Origin: Ponticoccus alexandrii
GTDB lineage: Bacteria > Pseudomonadota > Alphaproteobacteria > Rhodobacterales > Rhodobacteraceae
Assembly: GCF_016806125.1 (NCBI RefSeq)
Contig: NZ_CP047166.1
Span: 2,728,001 to 2,792,000, forward strand
Length of the DNA stretch: 64,000 nt
Reading direction: 5' to 3'
A program made the translations under genes and the position numbers. Below, piece by piece: positions 15,031-21,774 of the stretch. The first letter of the stretch is position 1. Every line of letters begins with the position of its first letter. Below the pieces are notes generated by a model. The model was not told the origin of the DNA. It saw nothing but the letters and a program-made list of their open reading frames with translations, and did no database searches.

Positions 15031-17094
15031 TCATGCCCGGCCTCCCAGCGTGACGATCAGGTTGCCGTCGGCATCCTGCGAGGCACGGTCGCCCGGCTCC
15101 ATCACCAGCGTGCAGTCCATCTGCTCGACAATGGCCGGGCCGGTCAGCGCCGCGTCGGCGGGCAGGAAATCGCGCCAGTAGACGGGCGTCTCGTGCCAGT
15201 CGTCGAAGAAGACGGGCCGCGTGCCGGTCTGCGCCTCGGCCAGCGTCGCCTTGCGGGCGGCGGCGTCGATGAGCAGCGAGAGGTCGATCTCGGGCCGGCG
15301 GCCGATCACCGAGGTGTTGACGTTGACCAGCGCGGGGCGGATCTCTGGCAGGGTGACCTGGAAGCGGCGGTAGTAAGCCTCTTCAAAGAGGCTTTGCAGC
15401 GCCTCGCGGCTGGGTTCCGCATCCGGCAGAGGGACGCGCAGAAGGTGCGTCTGGCCGATGAACTGCATGTCGACCGAGTGCATGACGCGGGTCTCGGCAA
15501 TCTCGACGCGCTCGCGCGCGATGGCGGCCTCTCCGTCTTCGCGTTGCTTCGCAAGGGCTGCGTGGACCTCTGCCATGTCGCAGGCGTCCAGCGGGCGGTT
15601 CACCGTCTGCACGAAGTCGTGCCGCAGGTCCGCCACCACGCAGCCCAGCGCATTGGTGATGCCGGGGCGCGCGGGCACCAGCACGCGCGGCACGCCCAAC
15701 TCTCGGGCGATGGCGCAGGCGTGCAGGGGCCCGGCCCCGCCGAAGGCGAAGAGCGCAAAGTCGCGCGGGTCCTCGCCCAGCGAGATCGAGACCATCCGCA
15801 CGGCGTCCGCCATCTTGGCCGTGGCGATGCGCAGCACCGCAGAGGCGGCGGCGACCGCATCCAGCCCGAGGGGTGCGCCCAGTTGGTCCGCGAAGGCCTC
15901 GCTGATCGTGTCGATGGAGACGCCCCCCGCCAGCGTGTTCAGCTTGGCCGGGTCCATGCGGCCCAGAAGCATGTTGGCGTCCGAGATGGTTGGCAGCGTG
16001 CCGCCCTTGCCGTAGCAGATCGGCCCGGGCGTCGAGCCCGCGCTGTCGGGCCCAACCTGCAAGAGCCCCGCCGCATTGACCCGCGCGATGGAGCCGCCGC
16101 CCGCCCCGACCGTGCGCACGTCCACCATGGGAACGTGGATCGGCATGGCGTATTCGATCTCGATCTCATGGCTGACCGCCGGGTCGGCGCCCCGGATCAT
16201 CGCCACATCGGTCGAGGTGCCGCCCATGTCGTAGGTCAGAAGGTCCGGGATGCCCGCGCGCCGCCCGGTGTAGGCCGCCGCCATGACGCCCGAGGCGGGG
16301 CCGGACATGACCGTCTTGGCCGCCTCCTCCGCCACGATGCGGGCCGAGACCATGCCGCCGTTGCCGTTCATCACCAGAAGATCGCGCTGGTAGCCCCTGT
16401 CCGCGAGCCGGTCGGCGAGGCGTTCGACGTAGCGCCGCAGCAGCGGCTGCACCGAGGCGTTGACCGCCGCCGTCACGCCGCGTTCGAACTCGCGGCTCTC
16501 GGACAAAAGCGCCGAGCCGAGGGTCACGTTGCCGTTGGGCCAGACCTCGCGGGCGATCTCTCCGGCGCGGCGCTCGTGGGCGGGGTTGGCGTAGCTGTGC
16601 AGGAAGTGGATCACCAGCGCCTCGCAGCCTTCGTCCGCAAGATATGTCAGCGCCGCGCGCAGGGCGTCCTCGTCGAGCGGATGGTAGACGGAGCCGTTCG
16701 CCAGCATCCGCTCGGGCACCTCCAGCCGCAGGTCACGAGGAATGAGCGGGCGGAACTGGCCCTTCATGCCGTAGGCCTGCGGGCGGGTGCGTCGGCCCAG
16801 CTCCAGCACGTCGCGAAAGCCTTGGGTGGTGATCAGCCCGGTCTTGCAGAGCCGCCGTTCCAGCACGGCGTTGGTGGTGGTCGTGGTGCCGTGGACGATC
16901 AGGTCGAGCGCGGCGGCATCCACCCCGGCGGCATCGAGCGCCCCCAGCACCCCGTCCGCCTGATTGTCGAGCGTCGTGGGCACCTTGGCGAGACGCACAC
17001 GCCCCGCGCGGCTGTCGTAATGAACGAGGTCGGTGAAGGTGCCACCCACGTCGATCCCGGCAAAGCTGCCGGTGAGGTCGGGTCTATCGGTCAT
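15031..17094 (-). CDS. hyuA: Hydantoinase A/oxoprolinase-type ATPase subunit
   Basis: A 687-aa protein of the HyuA family, the ATP-binding partner of HyuB. The N-terminus FAGIDVGGTFTDLVHYD is the acetate/sugar-kinase/actin-type phosphate loop, followed by IVHGTTTTTNAVLERR and in the middle TYDMGGTSTDVAMI and GPDSAGSTPGPICYGKGG. All are conserved in N-methylhydantoinase A and acetone carboxylase beta. The ATG at 17092-17094 has AGGA upstream, and an upstream 122-codon frame ends on it as ATGA. A 9-bp-stem hairpin lies inside the gene at 15375-15394. Confidence 0.9.
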   Translation of the reverse strand: MTDRPDLTGSFAGIDVGGTFTDLVHYDSRAGRVRLAKVPTTLDNQADGVLGALDAAGVDAAALDLIVHGTTTTTNAVLERRLCKTGLITTQGFRDVLELGRRTRPQAYGMKGQFRPLIPRDLRLEVPERMLANGSVYHPLDEDALRAALTYLADEGCEALVIHFLHSYANPAHERRAGEIAREVWPNGNVTLGSALLSESREFERGVTAAVNASVQPLLRRYVERLADRLADRGYQRDLLVMNGNGGMVSARIVAEEAAKTVMSGPASGVMAAAYTGRRAGIPDLLTYDMGGTSTDVAMIRGADPAVSHEIEIEYAMPIHVPMVDVRTVGAGGGSIARVNAAGLLQVGPDSAGSTPGPICYGKGGTLPTISDANMLLGRMDPAKLNTLAGGVSIDTISEAFADQLGAPLGLDAVAAASAVLRIATAKMADAVRMVSISLGEDPRDFALFAFGGAGPLHACAIARELGVPRVLVPARPGITNALGCVVADLRHDFVQTVNRPLDACDMAEVHAALAKQREDGEAAIARERVEIAETRVMHSVDMQFIGQTHLLRVPLPDAEPSREALQSLFEEAYYRRFQVTLPEIRPALVNVNTSVIGRRPEIDLSLLIDAAARKATLAEAQTGTRPVFFDDWHETPVYWRDFLPADAALTGPAIVEQMDCTLVMEPGDRASQDADGNLIVTLGGRA

Positions 17095-17459
17095 GCGTCT
17101 TGGGTCCTTGCAGCGGTCGGTGCAGGGCGGCGTCTCCCCGCGAAGGCGGGGCACTGGAGACGGTCGCTCATGCGGGGGCTTTCGGAGTGACTGGCGTTCA
17201 GGGCCGATCCGGAGGCGCAACCCGGCCTTGTCAGGGCGCGTCTTCCGAATGCTTCAGGACGGCCAAAGCCCGAAGCCGTCTCTGGGTTCGCGGTCAAACT
17301 CGACAGAGCGCGCCTCCGGGGTGTTGCGAGGTGGCCGACGGTCAGGGCCGAACCGGTGCGCCCGACCAGCCTCGGGAGAGCGCGTCTCCGGAGTGTTACG
17401 GAATGGCAAACGGACACGGCCGATCCGGTGGCGCCAACTCGCTTGGGCAGATCACACAT
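17091..17459 (-). CDS. Possible small protein made of four 24-residue repeats
   Basis: A 122-codon frame whose ATG (17457-17459) has AAAGGAC 7 bases upstream and whose stop overlaps the hyuA start as ATGA. The first 96 residues after the N-terminal Met-Cys-Asp fall into four repeats of 24: the first two (LPKRVGATGSAVSVCHS..RRRA and LPRLVGRTGSALTVGHL..RRRA) are close, the third diverges, and the fourth restores the GSAL core. No family is recognised. Against coding: rare-type codons (AGA, GTA, ACA) are commoner than in the neighbours and the composition is Arg/Ser/Ala-rich. It could equally be a non-coding repeat array carrying an open frame. Confidence 0.35.
   Translation of the reverse strand: MCDLPKRVGATGSAVSVCHSVTLRRRALPRLVGRTGSALTVGHLATPRRRALSSLTANPETASGFGRPEAFGRRALTRPGCASGSALNASHSESPRMSDRLQCPAFAGRRRPAPTAARTQDA
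17164..17451. repeat. Four imperfect 72-bp tandem repeats
   Basis: Units at 17164, 17236, 17308 and 17380, each 72 bp. The last two are the most alike (GCGCGYCTCCGGRGTGTT near the start, GGCCGAWCCGGTG in the middle, ending GGGMAGA). The first keeps the middle block in register with a shift of the upstream block, and the second is the most decayed. They fill most of the 434-bp gap between the molybdenum hydroxylase and hyuA. Confidence 0.75.
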
Positions 17460-17528
17460 GCGGGTCCGTCCTTTTGATCCGGGCCTCGGCTACGGTCCTG
17501 ATACAGGCGACGAGGCTGCGACGCCCCC

Positions 17529-20279
17529 TCATTCCGCAGCCTTCCCGACAGCGAGGATCGCGGCGCGGACCTTGTCGGGCGTCGCGGGCAGATGGTGGAC
17601 GCGCGCGCCGCAGGCGTCGGCGATGGCGTTGAGGATCGCGGGCGCGGTGGGGATCAGGCAGTGCTCGCCCAACCCCTTGGCGCCATAGGGGCCGTGAGCG
17701 TCGCCGGTTTCCACGATCAGGGTTTCGACCGGGGGGACGTCGCCGAAGGTGGGGATGAGGTAGTCGTGCAGGTTCTCGGTGCGGCCCGGCAGGAACTCCT
17801 CCATCAGCGCCAGGCCGATGCCCTGCGCGATGCCGCCCTCGACCTGCCCCTCGACCAGAAGCGGGTTGATCGCCTTTCCGACATCATGCGCGGCGGTGAA
17901 TTTCAGCAGCCGGACGGTGCCGAGCGCCATGTCGACTTCAAGCTCCACCATCTGCGCGGTGGTGCCGAAGACCGCATAGGGCGCCCCCTGCCCGTTCTCG
18001 TCCAGCGGCAGGGTCGGCGGGTCGTAGGTCTCCACGGCTTCGAGCGCGTAGCTCTCGGTCTGCGGCAGGGCGATGCGGCGGGTTTCGCCCGCGTCGGTGA
18101 CGCTCAGCCCCGCGCCGCAGGTGAGTACCGCCTCCGGCCCGGCATTGGCGAAACGCAGGATCTGTGCGCGCAAGGATTCGCCCGCCAGCCGCGCGGCATT
18201 GCCGGTGACGAAGGTCTGGCGGCTGGCCGAGGTCTTGCCCGCGTCGGGCGTCACGTCGGTGTCGGGGCCCACCAGCGTGACGGCAGAGGCGGGCACCCCC
18301 AGCGCGTGGGCGAAGATCTGGGTGATCACGGTGTTGGAGCCCTGCCCGATGTCCACCGCGCCCTGATGCAGCACGATCTCTCCGGCGGGGGTGACGCCCG
18401 CGCGGATCGTCGAGGGGTTCGACAGCGAGGTATTGCCGCAGCCGTACCAGCCGCCCGCCACGCCGATGCCGCGACGCTTCGCGCCACCGGCGGCGTTGAA
18501 GGCCGCGCACGCGACCTTTGCCCGCTCCCACGCGGGCGTCAGCGCGTCGAGGCACTCGGCGATGCCCATGCCCTCGTCGAAGATCTGCCCGGTGACGGTG
18601 GGATCGCCGTTGCGCAGGCAGTTCAGGCGGCGGAAGGCAAGCCGGTCCATGCCCAGCCGTTCCGCCAGAAGGTCGAAGAGCTGCTCCTGCGCGACGGCGC
18701 TTTGCGGCACACCGAAGCCGCGGAAGGCACCGGAGGGCGCGCAATTCGTGTGCACGCCGACGCTGTTCGCACGGTAGTCCGGCACGCGGTAGGGCCCGGA
18801 GGCATGGATCGGCACGCGGTTCGCCACGGTCGGCCCCCAGCTTGCATAGGCGCCGGTGTTGAATGTGCCGTCGAAGCGCATGGCGGTGAGGCGGCCCTCG
18901 GCGTCGGCGCCGATCTCCATGGCGATCTCGGAGGGGTGACGCTTGGTCGAGGAGGCGATGCTCTCCGCCCGCGTATAGGCCAGCCGCACGGGCCGGTTCA
19001 GGCGCCACGCGGCCAGCGCCACGTAGGGCTGCGCGGTCAGATCCAGTTTGGAGCCGAAGCCGCCGCCGGTCGCGGTGGGCAGGATGCGCACCGCCTCGGG
19101 GGCGAGGCCAAGGATGCCCGCCAGACCGTCGCGGTTCATGTAGGGCGCCTGCGTGCAGCACTGGACCTCGATCCGGTCGCCCACGCGGCGGGCGACGGCG
19201 GCCTCGGGCTCGATATAGGCGTGTTCGATGAAGCCAGTGGAGAAGGTGCCCGAAACCCGGTGCGCGGCCTGCGCCATGGCGGTGTCGGCGTCGCCCTTCG
19301 CAACCCTGCCCCGGCACATGACGTTGGCCGCGCGGGTTGGGTGCAGCGTGTCGGCGGCGCCTGCGTCCGTGGGCGTCAGGCTGGCGGGCAGCGCCTCCCA
19401 GGTCACGGGAAAGGCCGGCATTGCCGCCAGGGCCTCGGCAGAGCCCACGACCGCGGCCACCGCCTCTCCCTTGAAGCGTGTCTCGCCCTCGGCAAAGACC
19501 GGCTGATCCTCGAAGCCGGGGATCACGCCGAAGAGGTTGCGGCCCGGCACGTCCGCCGCCGTCAGCACGAGGTCCAGCCCGGCCTCGGCGCGCCATGCCG
19601 TCAGGTCGCCAAAAGTGAAGCGCGCGCGGTGATGCGGCGAACGGATCACCCGCAGCGCAAGCGCGTCGGCGGGGGCCACGTCGTCTCCGAACCGCTCGGT
19701 GCCCGCGACCTTGGGCCAGCCATCGAGGCGCGCAATCGCGGCGCCGACACCCTCCCCGACCTGCGCCATGCCGCCATGCCCCGCGTCGGACGGTGCCCCA
19801 CCCCCGGCGCTCGCATCAAGCACCGCGGCGATGATCTTGCGATAGCCGGTGCAGCGGCAGAGCACGCCGCCCAGCGCATCCATAACGCGCGCTTCCGTCA
19901 AGGCCTCGCCCGAGCGCAGGAGCGCCACGGCAGAAACCATCATCCCCGGCGTGCAGATCCCGCATTGCGCCGCCTGATGGCGCTGGAAAGCCTGTGCCAG
20001 CCGCAGCGCATCAGGATCCCGCGCGACCAGCCCGGCCTGCGTCTCGACCCGGCGGCCCTGCACCTGCCCCGTGGCCATGAGACAGGCGCAGACCGCTGCG
20101 CCGTCCACCAGCACCGTGCAGGCTCCGCAATCGCCCGCGTTGCACCCCACCTTGACGTCCCGCGCCGCCGCCGCCTCGCGCAGCGCCGAAGACAACCGCT
20201 CTGCTGGGGGCACTGACAGGGCCACCGTTTGCCCGTTCAGGATGAAAGAGACGGCCTCGCCGGGCGTATCAAGCGACAT
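17529..20279 (-). CDS. Molybdenum hydroxylase: fused 2Fe-2S and molybdopterin-binding subunits
   Basis: A 916-aa protein of the xanthine dehydrogenase/aldehyde oxidase family that would hydroxylate a carbon next to a ring nitrogen with water as oxygen source. Residues 1-160 form the small subunit: plant-type 2Fe-2S cysteines Cys46, 51, 54, 66 and the second cluster Cys106, 109, 141, 143 (CGICTPGM, CRCTGY). From about residue 170 follows the large subunit with GGGFGSKLDL, SGAFRGFGVPQ and the active-site segment GPYGAKGLGEHC. Usually these are two genes; here they are fused in one frame. The FAD subunit is encoded just upstream, overlapping by 11 bp. Substrate is undetermined; nicotinate-like compounds fit the regulon. 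Confidence 0.9.
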   Translation of the reverse strand: MSLDTPGEAVSFILNGQTVALSVPPAERLSSALREAAAARDVKVGCNAGDCGACTVLVDGAAVCACLMATGQVQGRRVETQAGLVARDPDALRLAQAFQRHQAAQCGICTPGMMVSAVALLRSGEALTEARVMDALGGVLCRCTGYRKIIAAVLDASAGGGAPSDAGHGGMAQVGEGVGAAIARLDGWPKVAGTERFGDDVAPADALALRVIRSPHHRARFTFGDLTAWRAEAGLDLVLTAADVPGRNLFGVIPGFEDQPVFAEGETRFKGEAVAAVVGSAEALAAMPAFPVTWEALPASLTPTDAGAADTLHPTRAANVMCRGRVAKGDADTAMAQAAHRVSGTFSTGFIEHAYIEPEAAVARRVGDRIEVQCCTQAPYMNRDGLAGILGLAPEAVRILPTATGGGFGSKLDLTAQPYVALAAWRLNRPVRLAYTRAESIASSTKRHPSEIAMEIGADAEGRLTAMRFDGTFNTGAYASWGPTVANRVPIHASGPYRVPDYRANSVGVHTNCAPSGAFRGFGVPQSAVAQEQLFDLLAERLGMDRLAFRRLNCLRNGDPTVTGQIFDEGMGIAECLDALTPAWERAKVACAAFNAAGGAKRRGIGVAGGWYGCGNTSLSNPSTIRAGVTPAGEIVLHQGAVDIGQGSNTVITQIFAHALGVPASAVTLVGPDTDVTPDAGKTSASRQTFVTGNAARLAGESLRAQILRFANAGPEAVLTCGAGLSVTDAGETRRIALPQTESYALEAVETYDPPTLPLDENGQGAPYAVFGTTAQMVELEVDMALGTVRLLKFTAAHDVGKAINPLLVEGQVEGGIAQGIGLALMEEFLPGRTENLHDYLIPTFGDVPPVETLIVETGDAHGPYGAKGLGEHCLIPTAPAILNAIADACGARVHHLPATPDKVRAAILAVGKAAE

Positions 20280-21102
20280 GGGTGCTCTCCGTGGCCATGG
20301 TGAGGGTCCGCGCGATCAGCGCCCGCACCGCGTCGCCGCGATAGGCGGCAGAGGCGCGCACGTCGTCGATCGGCGTCAGCACCGACAGGTCGGCCTGCGC
20401 CACATGGGCCGCGATCTCGCCGGGCTGCGCGTCGGTCAGGGCGGCCTCCAGCCCGGTCAGCCGCAGCGCCACGGGAGAGCAGGCACCCACCGCCACCGCC
20501 GCCTCTGCGATGCGGCCTGCCTCCAGCGCAACCCGCGCGGCAACCATGGCGATGGAGATCACAAGGTAGCGCCGCGCGCCCAGCTTCAGGAAGGCCCCCT
20601 GCCCGCGCACCTCTGGCAGATGAAGCGCCGTAACCAGCTCTCCGGGTTGCAGCGCCGTCTGCCTGGGTCCGCGAATGAAGGCCTGCAGCGGCAGGCGGCG
20701 CGTGCCCCCGGCGCCCTGCATCTCGACCGATGCCCCCAGCGTCAGCAGCGCCGGTACGCCGTCCGCCGCCGGAGAGGCGTTGCAGAGGTTGCCCGCCACG
20801 GTCCCGGTGTTCTGGATCTGCACCGACCCGACCTCGCGCGCCGCCAGCCGTAGCCCGTCGAAGGCGGGCGGCAGATCAGCGCGCAGCACCTCTGTCCATG
20901 TGGTCGCGGCACCGATCCGCCATCCGGTGCCATCCCGCGCGATGCCCTTCATCGCGGCGACCCCGGTCACATCGACCATGCCGTCGGGCACCGGGCCGTC
21001 CCGCAGCGCCGGGTAAAGATCCGTCCCCCCCGCCAGCACACGCCCCCCCTGCGACAGCAGCAACAGGGCGTCTTCGACAGTGGCGGGGCGATGCAAGGAC
21101 AT
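20269..21102 (-). CDS. FAD-binding (medium) subunit of the molybdenum hydroxylase
   Basis: A 277-aa CoxM/NdhF-type flavoprotein that passes electrons from the Fe-S clusters to the acceptor. VLAGGTDLYPALRDG near residue 34 and NTGTVAGNLCNASPAAD near residue 105 are the FAD pyrophosphate-binding motifs. The ATG at 21100-21102 was preferred over one 36 bases upstream because AGAGG precedes it and homologues begin near this point. It is the first gene of the operon FAD subunit - large/small fusion - hyuA - hyuB. Confidence 0.9.
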   Translation of the reverse strand: MSLHRPATVEDALLLLSQGGRVLAGGTDLYPALRDGPVPDGMVDVTGVAAMKGIARDGTGWRIGAATTWTEVLRADLPPAFDGLRLAAREVGSVQIQNTGTVAGNLCNASPAADGVPALLTLGASVEMQGAGGTRRLPLQAFIRGPRQTALQPGELVTALHLPEVRGQGAFLKLGARRYLVISIAMVAARVALEAGRIAEAAVAVGACSPVALRLTGLEAALTDAQPGEIAAHVAQADLSVLTPIDDVRASAAYRGDAVRALIARTLTMATESTHVA

Positions 21103-21137
21103 GCGGGCCTCTTGAGGGCTGGCGGACCGAAAGGTCA

Positions 21138-21153
21138 TTTGTATGCAAACGAT
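21138..21153. promoter_or_regulatory. Operator-like site TTTGTATGCAAACGAT
   Basis: The core TTTG-TATG-CAAA is an inverted repeat. The 16-bp sequence matches the one upstream of the 6-hydroxynicotinate reductase-like gene (27496-27511) at 13 positions. It lies at about the expected transcription start of the operon, a position that suits a repressor. GTATRC-centred sites are common for GntR-family regulators, but no such regulator is in the window. Confidence 0.6.
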
Positions 21154-21160
21154 GGCCCCA

Positions 21161-21189
21161 CGTTAGGGACAGGAGAGAAAACCTGTCAA
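21161..21189 (-). promoter_or_regulatory. Predicted sigma-70 promoter of the molybdenum hydroxylase operon
   Basis: On the minus strand TTGACA (21184-21189) is followed after 17 bases by CTAACG (21161-21166), a full -35 box with a weak -10 box, as often seen for regulated promoters. Confidence 0.5.
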
Positions 21190-21406
21190 TCATCGTCTGC
21201 GCACAGGCCCGGAGATAAGCTCGAAACAAGGGCTGACCGCGTCTTGGCCCGCCTGGAAATGCGGCGCGCGCACAGGCAGCGCGGGTTGGCAGAGCAGCCG
21301 CCCGCTTGGCGACAGGCCTTCGCCGCCCCCGTGCGGAAAGCCGGAACGCGGTCAGAAAAGCAAGCGAGACGGTCGCGTCCAGATTCCCGCTATCACCCCG
21401 GCGGTC

Positions 21407-21703
21407 TTACTCTGTGTCCAAAGCAGCTGTATCCCTTCCGCGCGACCACTCACAGGCCACGCCGTCTCCGTTACGGTCAAGGCCATAGACGTCCTCGCCG
21501 ACGACGGTAAAGGGACTCAGCGCGTAAGCCGGGCCGTTCCCTTTTCGCAGAGAGAGGTCGAGGTAATCGCAGTCGACATCGACCGGGTGAACGGGAACGC
21601 AGCCACCGGCATAGCTCGGATGGCACTCCGCCATGGCGGCCCCGGGCAGGGCAACCGAGGCGAAAAGCGCCCTGAAACACAGGACCCCGATACGACGCAT
21701 CAT
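21407..21703 (-). CDS. Secreted Excalibur calcium-binding-like protein
   Basis: A 98-aa protein with a signal peptide (residues 1 to about 25, ending GAAMA) and the sequence YAGGCVPVHPVDVDC, followed by the Excalibur-type motif DRNGDGVACE at residues 76-85, a DxDxDGxxCE calcium-binding loop. Four cysteines could form disulfides outside the cytoplasm. Two ATGs in a row (21703 and 21700) can start it. Its ribosome-binding site GGGGAT is the last part of a perfect 42-bp palindrome, so translation may depend on RNA folding. Function is unknown. Confidence 0.8.
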   Translation of the reverse strand: MMRRIGVLCFRALFASVALPGAAMAECHPSYAGGCVPVHPVDVDCDYLDLSLRKGNGPAYALSPFTVVGEDVYGLDRNGDGVACEWSRGRDTAALDTE

Positions 21704-21706
21704 GAT

Positions 21707-21748
21707 ATCCCCAGTTAACCAAGCGTTAACGCTTGGTTAACTGGGGAT
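21707..21748. repeat. Perfect 42-bp palindrome covering a ribosome-binding site
   Basis: The half-site is ATCCCCAGTTAACCAAGCGTT and the other half is its exact complement, with no spacer; three GTTAAC sites lie inside. It sits 26 bases past the helicase stop and 3 bases before the Excalibur start, both on the minus strand. As RNA it would form a 21-bp hairpin with the Shine-Dalgarno GGGGAT in its 3' arm. It can serve as terminator, as translational switch, or as a two-fold protein site. Confidence 0.9.
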
Positions 21749-21774
21749 TGTGCGCGTTAATACAAGTTAACGCC

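Larger units (their letters stand above)
21103..21406. other. Intergenic region upstream of the molybdenum hydroxylase operon
   Basis: 304 bp between the FAD-subunit start and the end of the Excalibur gene, both on the minus strand. The proximal 90 bp hold the promoter and operator described separately; in the distal part I see no gene or hairpin of note. Confidence 0.5.

Noticed and set aside
12900-15053. 717-codon plus-strand frame opposite hyuB
   Set aside because: Antisense to a well-supported family member, Gly/Arg/His-rich, no ribosome-binding site.
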